In this document: in pieces, positions 1 through 11,292 of the stretch | Layout of the letters: each line of letters begins with the position of its first letter | Numbering within the stretch: the stretch's first letter is position 1 | Assembly (NCBI GenBank): GCA_031772625.1 | Contig: CM062817.1 | Coordinates: 891,236,184-891,300,183, forward strand | DNA from: Pinus tabuliformis | Taxonomy: Eukaryota; Streptophyta; Pinopsida; Pinales; Pinaceae | Direction: 5' to 3' | Length of the DNA stretch: 64,000 nt | Notes under the pieces: model-generated | Databases searched by the model: none | What the model saw: the letters and a program-made list of their open reading frames with translations, nothing else | Told to the model about the DNA's origin: nothing | Translations under genes and position numbers: made by a program

Positions 1-681
1 TCCTCGAGTTTCATCTACAAACATAAAAAGAAAGTGTAATGACTATATCCACATTTGTGGGAATAATGAAAATTGAAATAAATAATATAAATCAATTTAA
101 ATCGAAAAGAAATATACCATAGTTAAAGGTGAGTCCTGAATTATACACATTCTTTCAAAACCGAATTGCATGCCTTCTTTCAACAGCTCTTCTGTTGGCG
201 TAGTTCCATACTTTGTTTCTTGCAAATTTTATACCCCATAATAAATCATAGATTTAATATAAAGGATTTTTTTTGTTCTATTAATTATAAACTCAGAAAA
301 GTAAAACACCATAGATACTTACAAATTTCATAAATAATTTTTAGTATACCAACATATACTCACAACCCATATTTAACCCAATTTCAATCAATTCTTTCGA
401 TGGCTCTTCTTTGTATGTTAGCACCTCTTTGAAGACATTCAAGGATAGTTGCTATAAAACAACTTAAAATATACAAAAAGGAAATCTTAAGTTGTTATAA
501 GGAAATATTAACATTAATCACAAACTTTGATATCAACCATTTTATTCCTTGTCGTCATGTTTTATGTGTTGAATGAGTTCCATTTTGTTTTCTTTTCTGC
601 AAGAAAATACTTGAAAATTAATATTTAATGCTAAATTATTTTTTTATATGTACCTAATAGAAAAAATCAATGATTACATAC

Positions 682-1189
682 ATTTGAAGCACGTTGTTGT
701 TGAGATGACTCCTCATGTGATGTAATTATATCCATTTCTTTGATCATTTCCTTGTACATTTTTTTGGACATTCCTATTGGCATGTTTTGGATACCAGTTC
801 GTTGATCCTTTGGGATTTTCATAATCTTACTGAAATAATAATAAATTATTTAATATTAATATATAAAAGCTAAATATAACCAAATTGATATTAATAAATG
901 AATGCTTTGTAGTAATATATACATATACTTCTAGAAAAGCATTTTAATTAGGAATATTACTTTTTGAATGATTTTGTTTTGTTGTGTATGCTTTTGCTAT
1001 TGCAAGTTTAACAGGTTTCATTGGCCATTTCTTTGGAAACGCTTGTTGTAGTTTAAATATAACTTGGTTCTTGGAATCACTGGATTGATTTCTGTATTGT
1101 AAGTAGAAAATATGTCTATACATTTGTTCCACTATATCTCTCATAGTTTTGTAAAAGTTTTCCCCCCTTTCATTAACCTCCAACATCAC
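682..1189 (-). CDS. Two-exon ORF remnant, unknown function
   Basis: The first exon (1189 down to about 961) encodes about 77 residues rich in K, Q and aromatic residues. It ends at a GTAATA donor. A TTTCAG acceptor follows at about 830, and a second exon runs to a GTATGT donor at about 681. Further leftward there are two more acceptor-like sites (TTGCAG near 602, TTATAG near 452) followed by short open stretches. Those around 460-360 and 260-170 resemble each other, with an E-E-x-x-K-E-x-hydrophobic pattern. This looks like an intron-rich plant gene or the second gene of a CACTA element, continuing off the left edge. I recognise no domain. It lies head to head with the CACTA transposase. Exon boundaries are inferred from splice-site appearance only. 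Confidence 0.3.
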
Positions 1190-1759
1190 TCCAAATGAGC
1201 TAAGGACCGATTCATCGTCATTTACATGTTCGAAAAAAAATAAAAAATAAAATAAAATAAAATCTTAGAACAACATACTTTTCCTTTGTTGTTGGTCCCT
1301 GTAGAACAGTAAACATATGTAAATTAATAAATTGTTTGAAACATGTTATCTAATATTCTTAAGTGTATTATTAATGAAAATTCAAAAAAAAAACTCATAT
1401 TGAATAGTATTTTTTCACTCACATGATTCATCCTTCTACAATTTTTCTATCAGGATTTTGTGCTCTTTTACACTTAGATCAGAAAGAATCTTATCAAGCT
1501 TCATCATTTTGTGGCTTTTCATGATACACAATAACCAATACATATTTGTTAAAATTATATATAGTTCAAACATATTAATTTTGTAAAGAATTTACAAAGA
1601 AGTTGGCTTTCCTATTTTTTTGGATGTGCTATCATTATGCTGATCAATATTTTTATTACTTGACAACTTATCAGAGATTTTTTTAACAATGTAGAACTTG
1701 TACCTTTCAATACAGAAGCCATTAAATATATTTTATAAATAAATCACATAATTTAGAGC
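1190..1759. other. AT-rich stretch without a supported gene
   Basis: Low-GC sequence with short minus-strand open stretches (about 1,490-1,430 and 1,675-1,600) that may be upstream exons of the neighbouring ORF remnant. None can be supported alone. Confidence 0.35.
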
Positions 1760-2860
1760 CAAAAAGAGGTCTGGTAACCGGTGCGCTTATGTGCATAAAT
1801 GCACTGGTGCATTTAATTTAGTAAACACACTGGGGTGTTTAATTGTTGATCATCGACAACAATTCTTTTTTTAAATAACTTTAAATTATAAAGGTGTGAT
1901 ATGTAACAATAAAATCATCGTCATCAAAGTAAAAAATGAAAACATAAAAAATTAAACACAAGTTTTTTGGAACTAACGGTGCTATTTGGCAAAGGCGCAC
2001 CAGTAAATAGATGTCATTTAAAAAAAAACAGACAGGGACGACAGGGTTTGGATTTGATTAAATAAGTAGTCCCCCTGCTTTACATGCCAAATGCCTTATA
2101 TATAGTAACACAAACCCATTAAATCTAAAATATCTAAAATGAAAAGCCCTAATTGTGAAGTGGTAGAGGGAGTTAAACTCTAAGGTGAAATTTTGCACAT
2201 ATAAGGAAGAAGAAGCAAGGCTTTAAGGTAAGTATTGAATTTTTTTATTTTTTCTGAATTTTAATTAAATCTAACAGAAATTGTAAAAAAAATTATTAGT
2301 AAAATCAACAATAAAATTTAAAATTTTTACTATACAAGGTTTTGAGTGAATCATATTACCTTTCAAATTTTGATCTTCTGAAATAGTTATGTTGTTCCAA
2401 AGCATTTTGTTGCTCCACAATGCTCCCAGTATGTCTCTCTTGCAAATATCTCCCTTGAAATTTTGGGAAAAATAATGAAATAGTGAATAGCTTCTTACTA
2501 TTTGTAAAACTTTATGAAATTAGATTTTGAAAAATAAATTACCGCTCATTTTTCAATTGGAAAAAACAAAATGTGTCTTTTTTTCCTTCAGTTTTTTGGA
2601 ACATCGGTGAATTTCATCGTAAAAATCATCAGTGCATTTAATAGTAATGTGCACCAATTAAGATAACTTATTGGTGCACTAATTTTTTTTAACGCACCAA
2701 TATGATAAAATTCTCTCTTTATTTTTGAAACCCTAGAAACCGGTACAATTATTATTTTAACCCATCGATGTGATTATTATTTTAACACATCGTTGCGGTT
2801 ATTATTTAAATGCATTGGTGCGGTTAGTTTTACAAGAGCACCGATATGCTTTAAAATTTA
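1760..2860. repeat. Degenerate GGTGC/GCACC motif cluster, CACTA subterminal-like
   Basis: Short motifs of the form GGTGCG, GCACCAG, TGCACCAA and GCACCGAT recur on both strands (examples near 1,780, 1,812, 1,980, 2,000, 2,650, 2,700, 2,815 and 2,846). Repeated short motifs in both orientations flanking a transposase gene are the known form of CACTA subterminal regions. The same motif vocabulary fills 40,430-42,124. No CACTA terminal inverted repeat was found, so the element boundary is unknown. Confidence 0.4.
2096..2105 (+). promoter_or_regulatory. TATA-like box and 5' exon donor for the CACTA transposase
   Basis: TTATATATAG is followed about 120 bases later by an exon-like leader ending in AAG|GTAAGT (GT at 2,228-2,229), a strong plant 5' splice site. 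The coding part of the transposase begins about 1.3 kb downstream, so this would be a promoter with a non-coding first exon and a long first intron. Inferred from position and motif only. Confidence 0.3.
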
Positions 2861-3540
2861 TCTAAATTTTAAATGGCATATATATCTCAAATTATCCTTT
2901 AGGATGCATCCACATGAGTTGCAGTAGTTCATAGTATACATTTTCCACTTAAAGTCACCTTATTCTTGAAAAATGGTTTGAAAACTATATTGAAATTCAT
3001 ATTGTGGTTATATGGTTCTCGAAATTAATTTTAGGTATGTACACAAAAAAGTATTGTTGATTTTTCCCAAATGTAAGGAGAAAATCTCATAATATGAAAT
3101 GGCCAATTCTTCAAATTCCAGCTCGTTCCATATTGCTCAAAGTCTTTCGTGGAGTTCTCCCTTTCCATCTCCAATAAGTTCATATTTTATTTCTATTTCA
3201 ATTATTTAATTGATTTATTTTTTTTATCCATGTCAATTTGAATAAAAAAGTATCCAGAATTGCAGGATCTTGATTCAGAATTGAGTTCAAATGTAAAAAA
3301 TATTCCATCAGTTCAAAAACATCAGAATCTCTTATTAGGAGCAACATACCACAAGTAGTTGGTAGATGAAAATGGACAATCGCTTTACCCTACCAATTGT
3401 AACATGCCATCTTCCAACTGCAATCTTGGGTAAACGATGGTAATAATTTTTTGGTATAATGTAATTTCAACAAACCAATTGCATTATGCTTACTAATATC
3501 ATTGATGTACTAATGTTCAATATTTTTTTAAATTAAGATT

Positions 3541-5096
3541 CTAGTGATGATGAGTGACCCACCTACCATCTTTCGGTGCACCCCACTACAATGTCAAATC
3601 GAGAGAAGGTTGCATTAAGAGAAAAAATCAAAGAGGAAGAATACCAAGAATGGTTGAATCAACCACCTATTCAATTCCCACTACGTCTACATTCAGAAAT
3701 TAGGAATGACTACAACAATAGTAGTTCTTCATCACAAGTTGGTAATGGAGACAATCAAATAGAGGTTGGTATGGATGATTGATTATGGGATACGACTTCC
3801 ATGGAGACAATTTTGTTAGATTCATTCCAAAATGATGAGCTAGGGAATGATGTTCATATCACTAATACCATTTTCGAAAGCCTGAAATCTTCTTCCACCA
3901 ACCCTCTCTTTAGACCTAGCAGCTAGTCAAATTCTACCCAGTTGGGGACAATGATGTTATTGTACAACTTGAAAGAAAATTTTGGCATGTTGAATGCATG
4001 TTTCTCGGCAATATTGAGGTAATTAACCATGATCAAGTCCCTTATATTTTGAGAAATCTTGTCACACAATCAACATTAAAAATGGTTGATTTTATGAATG
4101 TTAAATATTGACATTGTACATTTATATTTCCCACCAACTACAGGTTATTTTAAGATAAGGTTCTTCTGAGTTATAATGTCTTGCCGGATAGTTGTGAAGA
4201 GGCAAAACAGTTGTTGAAAATGTTGGGCTTTGAGTACATAGCATATCATGCATGTTCGAATGATAGTATTCTATATAGAGGAGAATATGCAGACAAAGAG
4301 ATATGTCCAAAATGTGGGCATGATGGGTATCATAAAAAAAAGGGTAAATCACATGGTCCTTCTCATGATATATTGATGCACATGCATATAATCCCAATGA
4401 TTCAAAGGCTATTTTGTTGCAAAGAATTAGATATGTTGCAAGGATGGCATGCCTCACATAGAAGTGAGTCGGGAATTATGTGAATCCCAATAGATTCAAT
4501 ATCCATGAAGCATATAGAGGATACATGGCCTGAACAATTCAAGGATGAAGTATAAAGTCTATGAATCGACATACCCATGGATGGCATTAACCCATATTCC
4601 CTCCAAAACACCAACTATTTTGTTTTTCCTTTAGTAGTGATCAATAAAAATATCCCCCCATTTTTGTCCATGAAGAATGAACGTCTTATGTTGGCTCTCA
4701 TAGTCCCTGGTAGAAGACAAGTGAAGAATATGGATGTCTACTTACAACCATTGGTATATGAATTGAAGGAATTGTGGAAAGCGATACATGTATATCATGT
4801 ATCAAGACCCATCACAACAGATAAGAGTTTTATGTTGTATGGCATATGTGCTTACACCGCACATGATTATCTGGGCTTAGGAGTTTTCTCTATTAAATTA
4901 CATGTTTATTGATTTGTTTATATACATAACAATATTGTTTCACATATTAATTTAATTCACTACAATTTTTCTGATCTTCATGATCGCTAACATGCCCTGT
5001 ATACAATAATTTTGCAGATATTGTAACAAAGGGTATCATGGATATAAATATTACTGAACTTCTCTGAAGTTTAGGTGATCCAACCACCTACAAAAG
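3541..5096 (+). pseudogene. CACTA (En/Spm) TNP2-like transposase, 5' half
   Basis: Open segments in shifting frames read as a Transposase_21 (TNP2) protein in the family's order. There is an acidic N-terminal part (3,576-3,782). A PLF-x-x-S-x-x-S stretch follows (about 3,900), then a zinc-finger-like block with HAC, CPKCGH and YHKKKG (4,181-4,483), then the conserved D-G-x-N-P-Y, IVPG and DVYLQPLV-ELKELW block (4,577-4,912). Stops and frameshifts separate the segments. The gene is cut at 5,096 by the chromovirus and continues at 12,614. Known role of the family: it binds the element ends and catalyses cut-and-paste transposition. This copy cannot encode an active enzyme. Confidence 0.82.
5092..5096. 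repeat. Target site duplication AAAAG, left copy
   Basis: AAAAG immediately precedes the left LTR, and an identical AAAAG follows the right LTR at 12,614-12,618. This is the 5-bp duplication expected of Ty3/gypsy integration and fixes both element ends. Confidence 0.9.
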
Positions 5097-5764
5097 TGAT
5101 CTGAATATGAAACTACTTGAAATTCGTTTGCAAGGTATTCAATTCAGAAATAAACATATTTAAAAGCTTCCCATGTCTTGCAGAAATGAAACACATGATT
5201 TTTTTCAGCTGATTACAATCCATTTAAGCATAGCAGAATTATTTCCTTTTACTGTTTAACACATAAAAACGAATTTGTTCTGCAAAATAAACCAACCACA
5301 TATGCACAAGAAGTTGATAAAGCAGTTCACCCCCTCCAGGGCTACGTCTGTTGGGTCCAAAGCCTCCAAATGGGCTTGTCCTTGTTTTTATTAAATGCTC
5401 AAATTGAAAATACAGCTGAATAGAAGCATCAACAGGAGAAATAGATGGTAGAAATGGATTCAGAACACATGAATCCTTCAGGATTGACTATTGGATCACC
5501 TCCAATGGATACCTGCAACCCTGTACAGTCTTCCCAATACTGGCCCCTAGTGGCTCCTAGAACTTTCACGGCTCCAAAACGTATGCAAATGACCTCTGAT
5601 GGCTGTAAGACCTGCACCAATGGCTTCAGAAGGTCGAAAATACCCAAAATCAAAAAAACATTTGTCCAAAACCGACTTTCTGGGCCAAAGTTATGGCCAT
5701 TTACTCCAGACTGCCAGTTTCCCCTAAAAGAACTCCAGCTAACTTTAGTGAAAGTCCAGTTAGC

Positions 5765-5818
5765 CCCGCCAAATATGGCGGGACCGCCAAATTTGGCGCT
5801 CCGCCAAATAAACCGCCG
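5765..5818. promoter_or_regulatory. E2F-like motif cluster in the 3' LTR
   Basis: Several CCGCCAAA/TTTGGCGC-type motifs are packed into 54 bp as nested palindromes (GCCAAATATGGC, GCCAAATTTGGC). TTTGGCGC and CCGCCAAA fit the published E2F consensus TTTSSCGC. The cluster is conserved in the sister LTR at 11,963-12,016. Binding is inferred, not shown. Confidence 0.45.
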
Positions 5819-6018
5819 ACTAAACTGCTGTAATATTAAATGCTTTCATCGGAGTGCGTGCTCGGCTGTTAGGTGTGCTGGCGGTTAGTTTAGCCCACGG
5901 TTCCTGGGCATGGTCACATGGAGGGCGGGGCTGGCCCTTAGGGGCTGGCCCCCTTCTTTCCCGCCCTTAGCACAATTTACAATTTTAATATAAATTCTTG
6001 CGCCCATTTAATAACAAC

Positions 6019-6090
6019 TGATGCGGTGGCCTAACGGTAAGGCTTTGGAGTGATAAGGTAGAGGTCGCGGGTTCAAACCTGGCGCCTCCC
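6019..6090 (+). other. tRNA-like (Pol III A box/B box) segment inside the 3' LTR
   Basis: A 72-bp segment has a tRNA-like start, an A-box-like TGGCCTAACGG, and 34 bases later a B-box-like GGGTTCAAACC, followed by a short stem-closing GCCTCCC. Spacing and motifs match a tRNA or a tRNA-derived SINE head. It lies antisense to the element's own transcription and is present in both LTRs, so it predates this insertion. I see no proper anticodon arm, so it is not called a tRNA gene. Confidence 0.6.
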
Positions 6091-6128
6091 AAATTTGAAA
6101 TTTTTAAATGCGTCCAACAATGCATCGC

Positions 6129-6246
6129 TGACGTCATCTAGGGCCACGTGGTGCCCTCCGGGCCTGCCACGTGGCGCCCTCCGGGCCTGCCACGTGGCGC
6201 CCTCTGGGCCTGCCACGTGGTGCCCTCCGAGCCTGCCACGTGGTGC
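6129..6246. promoter_or_regulatory. CRE-like site and five-copy G-box array in the 3' LTR
   Basis: TGACGTCA (6,129-6,136) is followed by five tandem copies of a 22-23-bp unit, each centred on CCACGTGG, the palindromic plant G-box. An ATTGG (inverted CCAAT) follows. On the element's sense strand the array lies upstream of the TATA-like site at about 5,990, as an enhancer would. The sister LTR holds only one degenerate unit. Confidence 0.65.
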
Positions 6247-6515
6247 CCTCTGATTGGCTGCTGCAGAGGGAATATTCCCTTGAATATTCCTCGGAATATT
6301 CTTTTTTTAATTTTTTTTAAAAAATTCCAATTTTCTAATGTATTGGACAAAATATTCTTTTGATCATATCTTCTTCATACAGCGACCGTTTTCCGAACCG
6401 TTTGCGATGCCGGAATCGTGAGGACGAGCACTTTCCAGTCGTTTAGCTTCAAACCAGTTCTGAGCACTTTGAATTTGAGCATTTTTACAACACCTAGGAC
6501 TTGAGCACCTGATCA

Positions 6516-6528
6516 CGCCTCCCCATTG
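6516..6528 (-). promoter_or_regulatory. Chromovirus polypurine tract
   Basis: On the minus strand the sequence AATGGGGAGGCG directly abuts the 3' LTR start, the expected primer for plus-strand DNA synthesis. Confidence 0.6.
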
Positions 6529-6557
6529 GGAAGCTTTTGGACCCCAAAAGCCTTCAA

Positions 6558-8549
6558 CTACCTGTTAAAGAGGTGAGGGTACATCTCCCTCACTCTGTCC
6601 ACCTCCATCCACTTTGCCTTGTTCGGTTTGTTGCCTTTGAAACCAACCCGAACATAATCTACACTGCCCCTCCTTGAAGTGTGTGTCCTTCTGTCAAGAA
6701 TTGTATCTTCTTTCAGCTCATCTAAAAATTCTAGCGAGAAATCTTCTATAGATGGCAGCTGAACAGCACTTTCATGATCAGCAATCAAAGGAGGTTCATA
6801 CAAACGTAAGTTCTCCACATTGACAACAGAATACATTTGCATGTAGGAAGGCAAATCTAATTGAAAAGCATTATTCCCAACCTTCTTGAGGATTTTGAAT
6901 GGACCATAACGAATAGGCTTCAGCTTTTTACCTTCTCCTTGCATCCTTTCCTTACTAATGTACAGCCATACCTCATCCCCTTCTTGAAACTTGTGATCGA
7001 CTCTATGCTTGTCGTGTCTTTCCTTGTACTTGCCTTGACTTTTCTCAAGCTGTTCTTGAATTTGCTGATGTATTTGCTGAATTCTTTCAATGAATGAACG
7101 AGCTTTGTCAATGTCACTATGTCCCTCAATGGCGACATCTTTCTCAAGAATGAAATCAAGAGGTGATTTTGGCAAGTAACCAAAACAAGCTTCAAACGGT
7201 GAGGTGTTTGTGGAAGAGTGCTTGGCACGGTTGTAAGCATGTTGTATGTAGTGCAAATGTTCATCCCAAAGCTTGGGATGCTTGCTGCAATAACCTCTCA
7301 AGAGGTGCACAATGGTTCTGTTCACAACCTCGGTTTGTCCATCTGTTTGCGGATGGAAAGCGGTGCTTTTCTTCAACTTGGTGTCCATCATCTCCCATAG
7401 GCTGGACCAAAAATTCCCCACAAATCTGGAATCCCTGTCACTAATAATGGAAGTAGGAAAACCAAAGTGAATCCATACATGATGAAAAAATAATTCAGCA
7501 GTTTGTTCAGCAGTTATAGTTTTCTTACAAGGCATAAGTATACACATTTTGCTGAAACGATCAACTACTACATATAAATAATCATGCTGCTTTCTAGATT
7601 TTGGCAAACCTCCTACAAAATCCATAGAGATGCTCTCCCATGGTCTAGAAGGTACTGGCAAAGGAGTATACAAACCAAGCTTCCTATTGCTAGGCTTGCT
7701 TGTAGCACATAATGAACAACCTCTTATGAACCTTGAAACAGAATCTACCATGCGAGGCCAATAGCAATACCTCTATAAATGTGAAACTGTTTTGCTCACA
7801 CCAAAATGGCCAGCAATAAGAGAAGAATGAACTTCTCTTATGACATTTATCCTCTCCCCCTGTGGTATACACAACTTGCCCAAATGAAACAACAAATTGT
7901 TATGCATGTGATAATCATTTTCCTCTACATGATTCCCTTTACTCAAGTTAGCATACACATCTTTAAAGTCATCATCAGATGCATATTGTTCTATGTAACT
8001 ATCATGTACAATGGAATCATTCTTAAGTAAAGTAACAGCACCAATAATAGGCCTTGAAAGCATATCAGCAACCTTATTCAAAGTACCTTTCTTGTACCTT
8101 ATTACCAAATGGAACTGTTGCAAGAAGCCCATCCATCTGAAGTGTCGTGACTGTTGTAACTTGCTTTGTGATTGCAAGTACTGTAAGGGCTGATGGTCGG
8201 TATGTATAACAGTTTCTTTGCCCATCAAATAGTGTTTCCACTTTTTGACGCTTTGTACCAACGCATACAACTCCTTATCATATGTAGGATAATTTACAAC
8301 AACACCATTAAAAGTTTCAGAATGAAATGCAATAGGCTTACCATGCTGTAGAAGAACTGCACCCATAGCATAATCACTAGCATCCGTTTGTATCTCAAAT
8401 GGCTGTCTCAAATCCGGTAATGCAAGGACTGGAGCTGAACTAATCTTCTCTTTCAAAGATTCGAAAGCTTTTTGCTGCTTGCCTCCCCATTGGAAAGCAT
8501 GCTTCACACTTGTCACTGCATGCATAGGAGCTCCAATATTGAGCTGCAC
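6558..8549 (-). pseudogene. Chromovirus pol, RNase H-integrase-chromodomain part
   Basis: Read right to left. RNase H has TDASDYAMGAVLL and a later HTDHQPLQYL. The integrase zinc-binding region has H-x4-H and C-x2-C (GHFG through GCSLCATSK). The DDE core has MDFVGGLPKS, ISDRDSRF and PQTDGQTEVVNR. A GPF-like C-terminal segment follows, then about 60 residues of chromodomain type (EDTILDRRT, the KGNKP-x-KAKW block, MYPHL) just before the stop at 6,558. One TAG near 7,771 interrupts the zinc domain. A deletion at about 8,535-8,545, just after GAAQYW, removes the RT-RNase H linker and shifts the frame from the upstream RT. The chromodomain is known in this clade to steer integration to marked chromatin. 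Confidence 0.92.
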
Positions 8550-11271
8550 CCAAAAAACTTCTTACCTCTGTTATGGATTTGGGAGTAGGCCACTTCACAA
8601 TAGCCTCGATCTTAGCAGGATCAATTCTCAAAGCACCTCCTCCTACTATGTGTCCCAAATAAACCAAAGAAGTCTTTCCAAATTCACATTTTGACATTTT
8701 AAGAAATAACTGATTCTTCTTCAAAACATCAAGTACTTTTCTAACATGCATGACATGATCTTCTCTATACTTGCTGAAAATTAAGATGTCATCTAAGTAG
8801 ACAATAACGAAATCATCAAGAAAAGGACGCAAGACATCATCCATTACCCGCATGAAAGTTGCAGGTGCATTGCACAAACCAAATGGCATCACAAGCCACT
8901 CAAAGAGTCCTTGTTTGGTTTTAAAGGCTGTCTTCCATATGTCACTTTCTTCAATTCTTACTTGATGATATCCACTACGCAAGTCTAACTTAGTGAAATA
9001 TCGAGCATCTTTCAGCTGGTCTAGCAAATCATCTATCCTTGGGAGTGGGTAACGATTCTTTACCGTTATCTTGTTCAAGGCCCTGAAATCAACACACATA
9101 CGCCAAGTGCCATCTTTCTTTGGAATCAATACAATCGGTGACCCACATGGCGAAGTACTTGGCCTTATGAAACCCTTGTCCAACAAGTCCTTGATTTGCT
9201 TCTTTATTTCAACATTCTCCATAATAGACATGCGGTACATGCCTATGTTTGGAAGAGGACAATCTAGATGCAAATGGATTTCATGCTGAATCTCCCTCTT
9301 AGGAGGCAAACCTGTTGGCTCCTGAAACATCTCATGATATGCATCAACTACATCATACAGATCTGATTTAAGTTTTGGATCACAATTGTCAAATGACTCA
9401 TGATTCACATCAACCTTGGGCTTAATCATAAGAAGAACAAAATTCTTACTTGAATTGACCAGCCTTTTTACCTGTCCTACATTTACCATCGCTATATTTG
9501 TCTTCTTGCGATGACCTCTAACAATGAACTCCTTGCCATCTTTGAACAGATGATATTTGTTTTCATGGCGATGAAAGATCGCTTTCCTGTCAAACAAATA
9601 AGGACTTCCCAAAACAATTCCTGCTATATCAAAAGGTACCACATCAAGTTCAACTGTATCAATAAAATGTGCAGTAATTGCAAAGCGCAATGTGCACTTT
9701 CTTGAAACTTGTAAATTTGCATCCTTGCAAATCCATCCAAGTGGATATGGCTTCGGATGTGGAACGGTCTCAAGTTTAAGCTGCTTGACCAAGTCCTCTG
9801 ATATAAGGTTTGCTTGTGACCCACTATCAAAAAGTGTGTCAATCTTAGTATGTTTTGAAATCACCCTCACATGAAACAGTTCAATTCTTTCTTCCTCATT
9901 AGGAGCTTGTACATGGCAGTTTGAGGTCCTAGTGCTGGCTTGAGTTTCAATTTCTTTTCCCTTCAAGTTTTTCAAACCCATGGCTGTAATTTTGGTTTCA
10001 TCACCTGAATCTTCCCCTAAATCTTGTGGTGTAGATGTAGTAGCAGCAGTTTTCTGTTTCCCTTTGGATTTGTTAGATTGAGGTCTTTTTTCAGGATGTA
10101 ATTTCCAACAGTTTTTCTCCTCATGGCCTGGTTTAGAACAGTGTTTACATATTACTTTCTCACTCTCCTGTTTGACAGATGCATTCTTTTTTCCTTTTCC
10201 CTTGGAGGTTTTCTCTTTGCTTTTCCCCTTGGGGGGCTTGTTTCTACCCTCTTCAAATGTGTTTTTTCCCCTTGCCTCTAAATGGGTAGCTTGGACACAA
10301 ACCTCGTCCAGGCTAGTAGGGTTAAACATCAAGATGGTGTGTCTAAGGTAGCTATGCAAGCCACCAATGTATTTCAGCAAGGTTTCTTGGGTCTGTAAAT
10401 CTACCCCTAACAAGAGAGCTCTTCTCCTGAATTCTTGGGTGTAGTCTTGGACACTCTGACCCTTAAGTTGTCTGAAATTTTGCCAGTTCATAATGGTTTT
10501 CTGCATGTGAGCAAGAGGATAAAACTGTTTTTTAATGGCTAACAGAAATTCAGGCCATGTTAAGGTAACCTTACCAAATTTCTTGATCTCCTCTTTAGTC
10601 TTGGCTTCCCACTAGACCAAGGCTGCTCCATCCATTCTCAAAGAAGCCAACTGAATCTTTGTGGCATCATCATGCATATTTTGGATCCTCAAGTAAACTT
10701 CCAACTGCCTAATCCAGTTGTCAAGCTTTTCTGCATTCACTTCACCATTAAACATAGGTAATTCGAATTTTACATCAAGCTTTAAAAAAGGACTTTTTCC
10801 AGAGGATCTATGCTTATGAACAGAAGAAGACAAAGATGAAGAGGAAGAAGGTGAAGATGGGGGTGGTGGATCACCATTTCCTCCATGTCCTTTCTTGGAA
10901 TGATCATCATCCTTCTTACCTCCTGAAGAGCCTTCTCCTTCAGGTGGATGTTTGGACCCTTCTCCAGCCAATTTCTCATTTCTTTCTTGGTACAATATCC
11001 TCACCATTTCAGTGAGATCTAAGAAAGCCTTTCTGAAGATTCTTTCCTCTTCTCTTGGATCTGTCTCTAAAGGAATTTCTCCTCCATGTTCAGACATCCT
11101 TGAAGCTTCTGCTGAGACTCTTGAGGGTGAAATTGAAGGTGTCTGTGATGGCTCTCTGGCCTTCCTTGACTGAGGATTCTCTCTTTCTCTAGTCAACTGT
11201 CCTTCCCCTCTTTTAAGTTTCAACCTGGTAAGCATCAATACTTGCAAGACAATTAGAAGATCTTTGCACAA
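8440..11271 (-). pseudogene. Chromovirus gag-protease-reverse transcriptase part
   Basis: Gag starts near 11,100-11,271 with an acidic and serine-rich linker (KKDDDHSKKG, SSPSSSSS). A retrotransposon gag core follows (LPMFNGE, WIRQLEVYL, and YPLAH after the stop). A single in-frame TAG at 10,612-10,614, where the family has Trp, breaks it. From 10,506 the frame is open: the end of gag, one CCHC knuckle (CKHCSKPGHEEKNC), an aspartic protease with LFDSGSQANLIS, and RT with KKDGTWRMCVDFRALN, MPFGLCNAPATF and the YLDDIL catalytic motif. The open frame ends near 8,440 after a frameshift at about 8,540. The original start codon is uncertain because the gag N terminus is low complexity. Confidence 0.93.
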
Positions 11272-11280
11272 AAACCTTGA

Positions 11281-11292
11281 GCTCTGATACCA
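11281..11292 (-). promoter_or_regulatory. Primer-binding site for initiator tRNA-Met
   Basis: TGGTATCAGAGC on the minus strand is the standard plant PBS complementary to the 3' end of initiator tRNA-Met. It lies three bases inside the 5' LTR (11,296), confirming element orientation. Confidence 0.93.

Larger units (their letters stand above)
5097..6515 (-). repeat. Chromovirus 3' LTR (1,419 bp)
   Basis: Near-identical to 11,296-12,613 but about 100 bp longer, mainly because the G-box repeat at 6,141-6,246 is expanded here. It starts TGATCTG and ends CCTGATCA, read on the plus strand. It contains a tRNA-like segment, a TGACGTCA site and a cluster of GCCAAA palindromes. Confidence 0.95.

Noticed and set aside
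4122-4614. Minus-strand ORFs opposite the CACTA transposase
   Set aside because: Shadow frames of the conserved plus-strand transposase blocks.
5445-5888. 147-codon plus-strand ORF in the left LTR and its twin at 11,653-12,087
   Set aside because: Both lie in sister LTRs antisense to the element, contain no domain, and reflect the same LTR sequence.
6019-6090. Functional tRNA gene
   Set aside because: A and B boxes are present but a proper anticodon arm and acceptor pairing are not evident. Kept only as a tRNA-like module.
6138-6363. Overlapping ORFs on both strands with repeated GPATW/PRGR units
   Set aside because: They are readings of the G-box tandem repeat, not protein-coding.
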